Counted from the first letter of the stretch, positions 1-6,244 are shown. The stretch is 31,568 nt of DNA from an uncultured Oscillospiraceae bacterium (GCA_910588365.1 CAJUQS010000052.1:1-31568), one strand, 5' to 3'. Numbers and translations: made by a program. Notes: a model not told the origin generated them from the letters alone.

Positions 1-525
1 AGTGTCTGCCCACTCATCTACCGGCTGGTCTGTACCAACGGGATGACGGCCACCGACAGCACGGCTTCCAAAATGCGCCGTACCCATTCGGGGCCTCGCA
101 TCCTCACCAACAGGCAATTTTTTGTCTGCGCCGCAGAGGTACTGACAGACAGCGACCATGATTTTGTCCGGAGTCTGCAAGCAGCAGTCCGTGATGCCAT
201 GGATGAAGCCCGGTTTGTGCAGCTGCTCAACCAGATGCGGGAGAGCGCACAGATGGAGCTGAACATGGACAATCTGGACGAAGTGGTAAAACGCGCCGCA
301 GCCTGCGTCCATATCACAGAGGCGGAGAGCGCTGGAATCCTCCAGCATCTCCATACAGACGGCGACTACACGCTGTACGGCCTCGCCAACGCAGTCACCC
401 GGTACAGCCAGGACGTGGAGAGTTACGACCGCGCCTCCAAACTGGAGGAGATCGGATACACAGTCATGACCATGGCCCCGGAGCTGTTCCGCAGAATCAA
501 CCAGGTCACAGGTATCGCCGTATAG
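1..525 (+). CDS. DUF932 family mobile-element protein, 3' part
   Basis: The reading frame is open from the first base of the window and runs to a TAG at 523-525, so the gene starts upstream. The first codons read through the motif RLVCTNGM, which is typical of the DUF932 (phage/plasmid-like TIGR03299) family, and the remaining 160 residues form the helical C-terminal part. Proteins of this family are carried on plasmids, conjugative elements and phages; their biochemical role is not settled. Here the gene is followed after about 45 bases by a companion gene on the same strand, an arrangement seen in integrative elements of Clostridia. I therefore read positions 1-990 as part of an older mobile element and not as host core genome. 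Family assignment is from the motif and context only. Confidence 0.7.
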   Translation, partial: SVCPLIYRLVCTNGMTATDSTASKMRRTHSGPRILTNRQFFVCAAEVLTDSDHDFVRSLQAAVRDAMDEARFVQLLNQMRESAQMELNMDNLDEVVKRAAACVHITEAESAGILQHLHTDGDYTLYGLANAVTRYSQDVESYDRASKLEEIGYTVMTMAPELFRRINQVTGIAV

Positions 526-556
526 CAGGCCATACCACCAATATCAACACTTTATT

Positions 557-573
557 AGGAGGAACGATTTATA
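557..573 (+). promoter_or_regulatory. RBS followed by ATA start codon
   Basis: A perfect AGGAGG (557-562) is followed after 8 nt by ATA (571-573), in frame with the open frame downstream and followed by codons for FSQNNQTNTT. The position and spacing are those of a start codon, so ATA is either a rare non-AUG start or an ATG that has mutated. Confidence 0.55.
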
Positions 574-993
574 TTTAGCCAGAATAATCAGACCAACACC
601 ACCGTTATGGAGTGCGCCCAGTTCATTCTGCCCACCGCTATGGGCACCAACGCCCCCTCCGATGATCTCTCCGAGGATATGGAGGGTCTGCGGCTCACGT
701 TCCCCAAGGTCAAGATCCCCGGCGGCGGCGTCTTGCAGTTCGAGATGGAGAGCGACAACCCGGAGCGCCCGGATTACGTCCCTGAGCTGGAGGGCATCCT
801 CCTGTTCAATCACCCCGCCAACTCCTACTGGCCGGAGGGTGAGGAGTATGAGGACAACACTCCGCCCCTGTGCCAGTCTGTGGACGGGAAGATCGGCTAT
901 GGCAATCCTGGCGGACTGTGTGCCAGCTGCGGGTTCAACACCTTCGGCAGCGCCAGCAACGGCCGGGGGAAGGCGTGTAAGAACCTGTATTCA
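571..993 (+). pseudogene. Truncated ICE-type gene, companion of DUF932
   Basis: From the ATA at 571 the frame encodes a protein rich in Cys and Gly near its end (CASCGFNTFGS followed by GKACKN). This resembles the N-terminal part of a conserved gene found next to DUF932 genes in clostridial integrative elements; family members continue well past the GKACK motif. Here the similarity stops at about 993. The frame stays open by chance through a terminator hairpin and into the XRE gene, giving a spurious long ORF to 1551. The first in-frame ATG is at 607. Two lesions, a missing canonical start and a lost C-terminus, argue that the gene is dead. The break marks where a second element was inserted or where a deletion joined two sequences. 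Confidence 0.6.
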
Positions 994-1081
994 CAACCGT
1001 TGAACGCTGTCTGGCCAGTCTTTTTCCCGCCATACTGCGTCGCTTTCCCTTGCAATCCGTCAGGAATAATAAATTTATGCA
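985..1081. other. Junction between old element and inserted DNA
   Basis: Coding similarity to the ICE-type gene ends here. The next 90 bases carry no gene I can support, and then the bidirectional terminator follows. This is the most likely place for the left attachment site of the prophage, but the right end is outside the window, so no core repeat can be defined. Confidence 0.35.
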
Positions 1082-1126
1082 ATAAAAATACAGCTCCGTT
1101 CATAACGAAGGGAGCTGTATTTTTAT
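1082..1126. terminator. Bidirectional Rho-independent terminator
   Basis: A perfect 16-bp stem pairs 1082-1097 with 1111-1126 around a 13-nt loop. The outer part of the stem is A-rich on the left and T-rich on the right, so either strand gives a GC stem (CAGCTCC/GGAGCTG) followed by a U-rich tract. It separates the broken ICE gene from the XRE gene. Confidence 0.85.
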
Positions 1127-1132
1127 GTTGTA

Positions 1133-1155
1133 TTCTAGGCGCAGCCCGCCTAGAA
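1133..1155. repeat. Perfect 9-bp palindrome upstream of XRE gene
   Basis: TTCTAGGCG (1133-1141) and CGCCTAGAA (1147-1155) are perfect inverted repeats around a 5-nt loop. The palindrome lies 55 bases before the XRE start and has no T-tract, so it may be an operator for the repressor or a structural element of the junction. Function is inferred only from its place. Confidence 0.45.
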
Positions 1156-1209
1156 GCCGTAGTCCTCCTATCGCGCATGATGGTCCAGACAGAAAGAAAG
1201 GAGATCGTC

Positions 1210-1551
1210 ATGCCGATCAAAAAATATATCTCCGCAGCCATCCATCGGTATCAGCGTGCCCGGTCGCTCACCCTGCGGGAAGTCGCCAGGGAACTGGACA
1301 TCCCCTGGGCCTCGCTGGAAGGCTACGCCAACGGGCGGGCGAATCCCCGGGCTGATACGCTGGAAGTGCTGGCGGAGAAGCTGGGAGTGCCTATAACAGA
1401 GCTGGTCTCCGGCTCGCCCCCAGGCTGGGAGCAAGCGGAGACCATCGTCCGTGCAGCGGTCGCTGTGGGAAGTTTACCGCCGGAGCACCATGAGGAGTGC
1501 ATCGAACTATTCCTCAAGCTGGCTACTCTATTCTCAAAAGGAGAAGGATAA
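1210..1551 (+). CDS. XRE-family HTH transcriptional regulator
   Basis: The gene encodes 113 residues. The first 60 residues form a Cro/C1-type helix-turn-helix: LTLREVARELDIPW (helices 1-2), then a recognition helix with SLEGYANGRANPR, and a DTLEVLAEKLGVPITEL tail typical of XRE proteins. The last 45 residues are helical and may dimerise. The start is set by AAAGGAG at 1198-1204 upstream of ATG 1210; the longer open frame through the upstream terminator is not real. It probably binds DNA as a repressor. It sits at the lysis-gene end of the prophage, far from where a lysogeny repressor is usually found, so it may be an accessory (moron) or a resident of the older element. I see no convincing promoter just upstream, but a strong opposite promoter lies downstream. 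Confidence 0.85.
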   Translation: MPIKKYISAAIHRYQRARSLTLREVARELDIPWASLEGYANGRANPRADTLEVLAEKLGVPITELVSGSPPGWEQAETIVRAAVAVGSLPPEHHEECIELFLKLATLFSKGEG

Positions 1552-1556
1552 ACCTC

Positions 1557-1596
1557 ATGCCGGGTAGGAGTTACCGCTCTTGCCCGGCATCTTTAT
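1557..1596 (+). terminator. Rho-independent terminator after XRE gene
   Basis: ATGCCGGG (1557-1564) pairs perfectly with CCCGGCAT (1583-1590), followed by CTTTATAAATTTT. It begins 6 nt after the XRE stop codon. Confidence 0.75.
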
Positions 1597-1598
1597 AA

Positions 1599-1627
1599 AT
1601 TTTAGCACCATTACAGTATTATGTCAA
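1599..1627 (-). promoter_or_regulatory. Strong sigma-A-type promoter, antisense to XRE
   Basis: On the - strand TTGACA (1622-1627) and TAAAAT (1599-1604) are separated by exactly 17 nt. A transcript would start near 1592, cross the hairpin at 1557-1590 and run antisense through the XRE gene towards the bidirectional terminator at 1082-1126. No - strand gene follows it. Confidence 0.6.
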
Positions 1628-1684
1628 TACCGAAACGGCCCTGCGATGATTGTTTGCGGGTAGAATATCCATGAGGTGATGATC

Positions 1685-1879
1685 GTGAATACAAAATTCA
1701 CAATGCCGCTGGACGAAAATATTGCCCGGAAAATGACCTATATCGGCAAATTTTATGGTCGATCCCGCATAAAGGAGATCGAGTGGGCCTGCAAGGAGTG
1801 GGTAGCAAAATTTGAGGCGGAGCACGGCGAAATTAGATCCGAAGACTTACAAGAGCTCCAGAAGCAGGCCGGGGAATGA
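1685..1879 (+). CDS. Small ribbon-helix-helix-like protein
   Basis: The product is 64 residues from a GTG at 1685, chosen because GAGGTGAT (1673-1680), a long match to the 16S anti-Shine-Dalgarno, lies just upstream; ATG 1679 in the same frame is the alternative. The sequence begins with a short strand-like segment (TKFTMPLDENIA) and continues with two helices (ARKMTYIGKFYGRSRIKEI, then an amphipathic segment to the end). This is the arrangement of Arc/MetJ/CopG-type ribbon-helix-helix proteins, which bind DNA as dimers and often control phage or toxin-antitoxin operons. It converges with the endolysin gene, whose stop is 16 bases away. No partner toxin gene is adjacent. Confidence 0.6.
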   Translation: MNTKFTMPLDENIARKMTYIGKFYGRSRIKEIEWACKEWVAKFEAEHGEIRSEDLQELQKQAGE

Positions 1880-1906
1880 TCCCCGGCCTCACCCTTATCC
1901 TTTTTC
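1867..1906 (+). terminator. Terminator overlapping the RHH stop codon
   Basis: GGCCGGGG (1867-1874) pairs perfectly with CCCCGGCC (1881-1888) around AATGAT, which contains the TGA stop. It is followed on the + strand by a pyrimidine-rich tract with CCTTTTTCC. It insulates the converging RHH and lysis genes. Confidence 0.65.
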
Positions 1907-2521
1907 CGCCGCCCGCTTTGCCAGGATAACGGCCTGATAGCGGGGGATGAGCTGCATGGGATTAGAGCCGTCTGTGATGCCCATTTTCACGGCCTCCTCC
2001 AGCTCCGCCTTTGCCCAGGCGGGAACGGGCTGCCTGCCCAGGTAGTCGGTGAGCTCGTCATAGATTTCTTTGCCGGTCATGATGTCCTCCTTTTTCGGAA
2101 ACGGTCTGATGAATGCGCGGACCAGCGCAAGATTCCTCTGCCTGCGGTACACCCCGCCGCCGTTGTCCTGGCTGCCGGACTGGCCGGGGGAGGTGTTGCC
2201 CTCAATGCACATCCCGGAGCCGGGCAGGGCCTTCTCCACGATTCCGGTATGTCCAAAGGTAAAGATGGCGATGTCCCCGGGCTGGGGGTCCTTCACGACG
2301 CAATCCGGCCGGTTCTTCTGGTACCAGTTCAGCAGTGCGGAGCAGCTGCCGGTTTTGTGGGGCAGGGGCGTCCCCGCCTGGGCAAAGCACCACTGGACGA
2401 AGGACATGCACCAGGGCTGGCCGTCCAGGCCCATCCACTTGCCGTACTTGGTCCGGTTGGACCCCGCCGGGCTCTCGGTGACGCCCAGCTGCCCGCAGGC
2501 GATGTTCAGCACGTCAGCCAT
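1895..2521 (-). CDS. CHAP-domain endolysin
   Basis: This 208-residue protein is the predicted phage lysin that cuts peptidoglycan at the end of the lytic cycle. Residues about 5-140 form a CHAP (cysteine/histidine amidohydrolase-peptidase) domain. The nucleophile is C38 in PWCMSFVQWCF and the general base H91 in FGHTGIVE, with E107/N109 as the likely third residue. After a linker, residues about 150-208 form a helical C-terminal module (PAWAKAELEEAV, MGITDG) like the small wall-binding or SLH-like tails on clostridial phage lysins. No signal peptide is seen, so export depends on the holin genes next to it. The gene overlaps the holin by 8 nt and is the last gene of the late operon. Confidence 0.9.
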   Translation of the reverse strand: MADVLNIACGQLGVTESPAGSNRTKYGKWMGLDGQPWCMSFVQWCFAQAGTPLPHKTGSCSALLNWYQKNRPDCVVKDPQPGDIAIFTFGHTGIVEKALPGSGMCIEGNTSPGQSGSQDNGGGVYRRQRNLALVRAFIRPFPKKEDIMTGKEIYDELTDYLGRQPVPAWAKAELEEAVKMGITDGSNPMQLIPRYQAVILAKRAAEKG

Positions 2522-2723
2522 TGCTGTTGCCCTCCATTGCCTCCTGGATTTTCTGGGACTGGGTGCCGAAGTAGAACGCGATGACCACGGCGTACACGGT
2601 CATGAAGTCCTGGGAGATGTCCCCCTTGAGCGCCATGACCGCGAACACCGCCGTGAGCGTCAGCGTCACCAGGCTCTTGACGCTCAGCAGGTTCCCCAGG
2701 CGTTTTGCGATGCTTTCTCTCAT
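2514..2723 (-). CDS. Putative phage holin (69 aa)
   Basis: The 69-residue product has a short basic N-terminus (RESIAKRLGNLL), a hydrophobic segment at about 18-34 (SLVTLTLTAVFAVMALKG), a short polar turn, a second hydrophobic segment at about 41-55 (MTVYAVVIAFYFGT) and a charged tail. Two membrane helices and a position directly before the endolysin fit a holin that opens the membrane to release the lysin. The start ATG overlaps the upstream stop as ATGA. Sequence similarity to a named holin family is not certain; the call rests on topology and position. Confidence 0.7.
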   Translation of the reverse strand: MRESIAKRLGNLLSVKSLVTLTLTAVFAVMALKGDISQDFMTVYAVVIAFYFGTQSQKIQEAMEGNSNG

Positions 2724-2968
2724 ATGCTGCCCTCACTTTCTTTCGTGTGCCCGAAGACCGGGCCGTCGTTGTGCTCAAATATGTTCTCCAGCACCTTCAG
2801 GGCGTTCACGCCCAGAATGGTGGTGATGGCCTGCTCTGAGAGCTCCACCACCGGGAAGGGCTGGCCCAGGCGCACGGTGGCGTAGACCGCGATAAGGTAC
2901 GACACCGTCACCCAGACCAGCGCCGCCAGCTGGGTGGTCACGAACAGGACACGGGTGACGCTCCTCAC
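2720..2968 (-). CDS. Small membrane protein of lysis cassette
   Basis: From a GTG at 2968, which overlaps the XhlA stop (GTGA), the frame gives 82 residues. Residues about 5-30 (LFVTTQLAALVWVTVSYLIAV) are a strong membrane helix, and a second weaker hydrophobic stretch follows near 47-60 (AITTILGVNALKVL). The C-terminus is polar. The longer open frame upstream has no good ribosome binding site and would bury most of XhlA. It sits between XhlA and the 69-aa holin, so it may be a second holin or a holin partner. I do not recognise a named family. Confidence 0.6.
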   Translation of the reverse strand: MRSVTRVLFVTTQLAALVWVTVSYLIAVYATVRLGQPFPVVELSEQAITTILGVNALKVLENIFEHNDGPVFGHTKESEGSI

Positions 2969-3282
2969 AGCCCCACCCTCCCCAGCAGAAACGCGATCAC
3001 CGCCGCGCACACCGCCCAGACGGCCTTTTCCACCAGGCTTTCCCAGCGTCTGCCAGGCTTGTCCCGCTGGTTTTCCTGCCACTCAATGAGCTTGTCCAGC
3101 TTTTCGTTGACGGTTTCAAAGTGCTTCTCCTGGGCGGCCTCCGCACGCTCCAGCTCGTTGAGACGGTCGAACATCTCCTTGTGGGTTCGGGAGGAGTTCG
3201 ACCGGTAGGTGTTGAACTCCTCCTTCAGCGCGTCCACCCGGGCGGACACCGGGCAGTCCTTGGGGCTGCAATTTTCCAGCAT
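2965..3282 (-). CDS. xhlA: XhlA-like haemolysin/lysis protein
   Basis: The 105-residue protein has a long charged N-terminal helix of coiled-coil character (residues about 10-75, with DALKEEFNTYR, LNELERAEAAQEKHFETVNEKLDKLIEWQENQR), then a single C-terminal membrane segment (AVWAVCAAVIAFLLGRVGL). This is the layout of XhlA (haemolysin XhlA family) of the PBSX defective prophage, a membrane-associated protein that works with a holin in lysis. A strong AAAGGAGG site lies 10 nt before ATG 3282. The N-terminal CSPKDCPV may be a local variant. Its place at the head of the lysis cassette supports the call. Confidence 0.85.
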   Translation of the reverse strand: MLENCSPKDCPVSARVDALKEEFNTYRSNSSRTHKEMFDRLNELERAEAAQEKHFETVNEKLDKLIEWQENQRDKPGRRWESLVEKAVWAVCAAVIAFLLGRVGL

Positions 3283-3296
3283 GATGGGTACCTCCT

Positions 3297-3710
3297 TTAC
3301 AGTTTCATGATGTAGATCAGCGCGTAGTACGGGGGCATGTTGGGATGGGGTTTGGAACCGCCGGCCTCACCTGAGCCATATCCTGATATTCCTGAACTAT
3401 ATGGCAAAACCGGATTGCTTCCTGTGTTGTTTGTGAGATATGATCCATATGGAATATTGGGGATGTTGTGACTATGCACTGGCATCTGCTGGATTGTCAG
3501 CGTCACTTCCTCAGCACCGCCTGTCTCGCCCTTGGAATGCGTCTCTGACACTCCAAGGATAAACCTACCCCGCAGGTCCGGTGTACCATTCTGCCCATCA
3601 CAGACAGCCCAGCCCTCAGGGACTGTCTCGGCCTCACCAGAATATGCGAGAATGCAACCAGAAGGGACCCCCTCAAGCCCAAGGGATTGGCGTTTGTACA
3701 TCAGTTCCAT
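3297..3710 (-). CDS. Tail collar domain fibre-tip protein
   Basis: The 137-residue product has the hallmarks of a phage tail collar (microcystin-dependent-like) domain: PSGCILAYSG, VPEGWAVCDG, TPDLRGRFILG, then a GETGG motif, a variable loop with QMPVHSHN, and a closing KPHPNMPPYYALIYIMKL. Such domains fold as trimeric tips on tail fibres and often mediate contact with the host. It is the last structural gene before lysis and follows the DUF6273-type fibre gene after 13 bases, so it is likely part of the same adsorption apparatus. AAGGAGG precedes the ATG. The loop around residues 85-115 is rich in Gly, Ser, Asn and Tyr and is probably the variable receptor-facing part. Confidence 0.88.
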   Translation of the reverse strand: MELMYKRQSLGLEGVPSGCILAYSGEAETVPEGWAVCDGQNGTPDLRGRFILGVSETHSKGETGGAEEVTLTIQQMPVHSHNIPNIPYGSYLTNNTGSNPVLPYSSGISGYGSGEAGGSKPHPNMPPYYALIYIMKL

Positions 3711-3722
3711 AAATATCCCTCC

Positions 3723-4841
3723 TTAGGTAAACACAAGCGGGCGGATGGCGTAAGAACGTCTTTGCGAAAGTGATGAAAACGTTCCCTCAGGATTAACGGA
3801 ATACCAAGACAGAGAGTTTGAATAGGACGTTCTAAGCCAATAGGTTTTGGTAGAGTTTGTCAGAATATCAATCGACGCTAAATATTTGGCACGCCACGCC
3901 AGATCAACAGCTGTTTTATTCTTGAAAAACTCATAGGTTTGCTGAGTCAGGGTTTCGTTCCAGGTTGGAGTTACATCCCCGACCAATTCTCCCATGGAGA
4001 GAAGCGACACATACGACTCCACAAATTCCATAGTTTTCTTGTCTTCCCTATATGTGCTTTTGAGAACGGACTTCATGACCGCAGAAAGATCTTCAGGAAG
4101 AAGGGACATAAAAGAATTATTCGTGTTATTAAGCACGGTCTTAAACATCGACGATGTTTTCCATGAAACGATGTCGGTGGTTGGTTGGATAGCGCCCCCG
4201 GTACCGGCTTCCGTGCTATAGTTTGTTGGGTCTGGTGTTAAACAAACATTTGTCCCATTAAGTGTTCCGGCCAACCAATGCACACGGTGTTCCCCAGGGG
4301 ATTCCATTTCTTGATTATGGTCGATCCCCACGACAAGCAAATCGAGCGGAACATTAGAATACGTTGGGCCGTCACTATAAAACCTTCCATTCAAATATAT
4401 CCTCTTAGTGTCGCCGACCTTGAAATAATTCTTGAACGTCCCATCCGCAGAGATCTTGGAAATATCCTCCCAACTCATCAGGTTCAAGCTGGTGGGATAT
4501 CGCCGAGTCGTATCTGTCAGAATATAGAGGACATCGGCATCCTTCTCCAAATCGCTTAGCGCCATATAGTCAGCTTTGGTGATGGCGCGTACCGGCGTGC
4601 CCCCAGACACCCTCGGGCCGATATAGCGGTAGAAGGTGTCCAGTCCGGGCGTGTTCAAAAATAGGTCCGTCCCCAGCGCCTCAGCAGGAACGTACTCGCC
4701 CTTCGCGATTGCGGCCAGCAAATTGTTCGTGATGGGGCTGACCGAGCCAACGCCGCCTCCACCACCAGCCCCCTCGATATGGGGTTTCAGGGCCTCAAGG
4801 AGCTTCTGAACGCCTCTTTCGTCCAAATATTGATCGCTCAC
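3723..4841 (-). CDS. Tail fibre protein with DUF6273-like C-terminus
   Basis: The 372-residue protein begins with a short capping region (YLDERGVQKLLEALKPHIEG) and Gly linker common to phage tail-associated proteins of Clostridia. Residues about 90-372 form a globular domain that ends in TYWLRTSYSNS and RRSYAIRPLVFT. This closing pattern (WLR-S followed by a ...IRP-LV strand) is typical of DUF6273, thought to have a C-type-lectin-like fold. A host-surface-binding role is inferred. The GTG start at 4841 overlaps the stop of the collagen-like gene (GTGA). The DNA coding for the C-terminal domain is visibly AT-richer than the neighbouring tail genes, consistent with exchange of receptor-binding modules between phages. 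Confidence 0.75.
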   Translation of the reverse strand: MSDQYLDERGVQKLLEALKPHIEGAGGGGGVGSVSPITNNLLAAIAKGEYVPAEALGTDLFLNTPGLDTFYRYIGPRVSGGTPVRAITKADYMALSDLEKDADVLYILTDTTRRYPTSLNLMSWEDISKISADGTFKNYFKVGDTKRIYLNGRFYSDGPTYSNVPLDLLVVGIDHNQEMESPGEHRVHWLAGTLNGTNVCLTPDPTNYSTEAGTGGAIQPTTDIVSWKTSSMFKTVLNNTNNSFMSLLPEDLSAVMKSVLKSTYREDKKTMEFVESYVSLLSMGELVGDVTPTWNETLTQQTYEFFKNKTAVDLAWRAKYLASIDILTNSTKTYWLRTSYSNSLSWYSVNPEGTFSSLSQRRSYAIRPLVFT

Positions 4842-5828
4842 ATAGTTCCCTCCCTTCCAAATATGCTGTCAACAAGGTTTTGAATCCTGTCATCTGGAAT
4901 CGGGAGAACGCCTGCGGCCCCGCCCTCCCCGGGCGGACCTTTGATATTCACCGGTTCCGGGTTCGGCAACCCACCGTCGTTGGTCCAGCTGAGGACGCCG
5001 TCCTCCGAAACAGCCGGTGTGAAGGTCGCGCCGTCTTCTCCGGGAGATCCGTCCTTTCCGGGGGGCTCCATCTGCTCCATCCGCACCGGGGGCGCCGGGT
5101 AATCCCTGAATCCCCTGGGGGCCCTGCTCACCGGGAGGCCCCGGCGGGCCTGCCGGACCGGGATCCCCCTGGTCGCCCTTTGGGCCTGGAGCGCCGTCCT
5201 TGCCGTCTGCTCCGGCGTGGCCTGGATCCCCTTTCGGTCCCTGCGGGCCCGGTTCTCCCTGCGGCCCCGGTTCTCCCTGCGGCCCCGGTTCTCCTTGCGG
5301 GCCCGGTTCTCCTTGCGGGCCCGGTTCTCCCTGCGGGCCTGGCGGTCCCTGGATGCCTGGGCCTCCGCCGCCTGTGCTGTCCTGGGCAACGGCGTTTCCA
5401 AACTCATCGAACCCCACCACCTGCCCGGGAACGCCCCGGAGCTTGTCCTGCTTCCCGGCCAGCTCCTGCTCCCACAGCTCGGGCGTGGGCGGGTAGCGCT
5501 CCCCGGCGGGCGCGGCGCCCTCCAGGATGGTCCCCAGGCTTGCCAAGACGGTGGGCAGTACCACCTCCCCTCCCCGGGTGCCGAAGACCCCGGCCATTAA
5601 CGGCCGTCCGTGGGAGGACAGCACCTCCCACGGAATGGCGCACTGTCCGTCAGCGCCCAGCAGGACGGATTTGGATGTGCCGCCGCACTGAAACACCGCC
5701 GTGCGGGTAAGGCCCTCCCAGTCCGCCGAGAACTCGAACCCCGTGGTCACCGCGTTCACCATCCCGCTGGTCAGGGGCTCCCGCCGCCGCACCGTCAGAG
5801 ACGCCTTGTTTGCGTACAGCTCGAACAT
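4838..5828 (-). CDS. Collagen-like tail fibre, frame broken at C6 tract
   Basis: The start is ATG 5828 (MFELYANKASL), after GGAGGCGGAG. Residues 1-150 form a fibre-attachment domain (RRREPLTSG, FSADWEGLTRTAVF, PWEVLS, GTILEGAAPAGERYPPTPELWEQEL) seen in gut Firmicute prophages. About 100 residues of Gly-X-Y collagen repeats follow. At 5060-5065 a run of six C on the coding strand throws the frame: as read, the protein continues in a nonsense Arg-rich tail to 4890. In the next frame the repeats resume (PGKDGSPGEDG) and lead into a sensible end (GATFTPAVSEDGVLSW, then DDRIQNLVDSIFG) with a stop at 4838 that overlaps the next gene. Deleting one C would restore one protein of 329 residues. The cause may be phase variation, +1 frameshifting, mutation or sequencing error. 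Confidence 0.8.
5060..5065 (-). other. C6 homopolymer at the frame break
   Basis: Six C residues on the coding strand (six G in the given strand) lie exactly where the Gly-X-Y reading switches frame. With five C the frame is continuous from start to natural stop. Confidence 0.8.
5251..5340 (-). repeat. 18-bp tandem repeats, five copies, in collagen region
   Basis: Five near-identical 18-bp units, each encoding GPQGEP, run without gaps. Differences are mostly third-base changes (CCT/CTT, GGCC/GGGC). Copy-number change by slippage would lengthen or shorten the fibre in six-residue steps without breaking the frame. Confidence 0.85.
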
Positions 5829-5926
5829 CACTCCGCCTCCAGAATCTCCAGGCCCTCCGCCTCGGTGATGTGCGTGCCGGAGGGGGTGATGATGTCGTCG
5901 GTTTTGTTCCAGATTTGATAGCGCAT
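5828..5926 (-). CDS. Small tail-associated protein (32 aa)
   Basis: The 32-residue product starts MRYQIWNKTDDIITPSGTHI and ends in an acidic segment. Short proteins of this type, with a YQIWN-TD-I-TP core, are commonly found just before or after fibre genes in prophages of gut Clostridia; they resemble the XkdX-type small tail proteins in position, not clearly in sequence. AAGGAGAG lies 6 nt upstream of the ATG. The stop codon overlaps the ATG of the collagen-like fibre gene (TGATG overlap), so the two are translationally coupled. Function is unknown. Confidence 0.7.
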   Translation of the reverse strand: MRYQIWNKTDDIITPSGTHITEAEGLEILEAE

Positions 5927-5986
5927 GGTTTTCTCTCCTTTTGTGTTTTTTTGTTGGGGTCAATCGGCAAGATATCTGCTGGGCAT

Positions 5987-6029
5987 AAAAACCGCCCCCG
6001 TCTCGTCAGCCTTGACAAAACGGGAGCGG
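5987..6029 (-). terminator. Rho-independent terminator, - strand
   Basis: CCGCCCCCGT (5992-6001) pairs with ACGGGAGCGG (6020-6029) with one mismatch. On the - strand the stem is followed by TTTTTATG. It ends - strand transcripts that cross the small-peptide locus. The -35 box of the + strand promoter lies in its loop. Confidence 0.75.
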
Positions 6030-6040
6030 GTGCGTATAAT
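6012..6040 (+). promoter_or_regulatory. Perfect consensus promoter for antisense RNA
   Basis: TTGACA (6012-6017), a 17-nt spacer and TATAAT (6035-6040) match the sigma-A consensus at all twelve positions. Transcription would start near 6047 and run against the operon direction. No open frame with a ribosome binding site follows, so the product is probably a short RNA. Confidence 0.85.
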
Positions 6041-6046
6041 AAATAC

Positions 6047-6147
6047 AGAAGGGCGCTGTTACAGACGGTTAGCCCCTAATTATCAACAGTGAGCAAAAAC
6101 TCATGCTGACTGCCTGGGGACCAGCCGGGCAGTCAGCACGCTTTTGT
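6047..6147 (+). ncRNA. Predicted antisense RNA (type I antitoxin candidate)
   Basis: The predicted transcript of about 100 nt runs from the consensus promoter to the hairpin at 6105-6137 and its CTTTTGT tail. It is complementary to the 3' end of the toxin mRNA, including the last codons and stop (6133-6147) and the shared terminator. By analogy with RatA/TxpA and other convergent type I systems it would pair with the toxin mRNA and promote its decay or block it. Ends are estimates. Confidence 0.55.
6093..6147. terminator. Shared bidirectional terminator
   Basis: GCTGACTGCC (6105-6114) and GGCAGTCAGC (6128-6137) form a perfect 10-bp stem. The + strand tail is ACGCTTTTGT and the - strand tail ATGAGTTTTTGC, so both converging RNAs can end here. 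The toxin stop codon is inside the stem. Confidence 0.8.
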
Positions 6148-6219
6148 GGTGAGGATGTAAAGTACCCACAGCAGGCACAGCGCAATGCGCAGCGCCTGGG
6201 GAACCTTCTCTTTCCACAT
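6133..6219 (-). CDS. 28-aa hydrophobic peptide, type I toxin candidate
   Basis: The ORF starts at ATG 6219, preceded by GGGGGTGAGG, and ends at TGA 6133-6135. The peptide has a charged N-terminus (MWKEKVPQ), one membrane-length hydrophobic stretch (ALRIALCLLWVLYILTT, about residues 9-25) and a short KAC tail. Size, topology and genetic setting match type I toxins such as TxpA, BsrG and Fst, which insert in the membrane; direct sequence similarity is not evident. A perfect consensus promoter 80 bases upstream would give an mRNA whose 5' end can fold (GCCCGCC/GGCGGG) and whose ribosome site is sequestered. A facing promoter makes a candidate antisense RNA. It lies between a fibre gene and the collagen-like fibre operon, in a 400-bp gap with no other gene. 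Confidence 0.65.
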   Translation of the reverse strand: MWKEKVPQALRIALCLLWVLYILTTKAC

Positions 6220-6223
6220 CAGC

Positions 6224-6244
6224 CTCACCCCCTTTCCGGGGGAG
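6224..6244 (-). promoter_or_regulatory. Hairpin burying the toxin ribosome binding site
   Basis: On the - strand CCCCC (6238-6242) pairs with GGGGG (6228-6232) across a GGAAA loop, and flanking bases (CT, AG) extend the stem. The GGGGGTGAGG Shine-Dalgarno 7 nt before the toxin ATG is thus paired, as in type I toxins whose translation is held low by mRNA structure. Confidence 0.65.

Noticed and set aside
607..1551. Continuous 314-aa frame joining the ICE gene and XRE protein as a fusion
   Set aside because: The frame passes through a perfect terminator hairpin, and the XRE gene has its own ribosome site and ATG at 1210. The continuity is accidental.
3723..4841. Diversity-generating retroelement target (C-type-lectin-like fibre end)
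   Set aside because: No reverse transcriptase and no template/variable repeat pair is seen in the window. The fold alone does not support it.
4880..5710. Pro/Arg-rich + strand ORFs opposite the collagen-like gene
   Set aside because: Antisense of Gly-X-Y repeats; composition is fully explained by the repeats.
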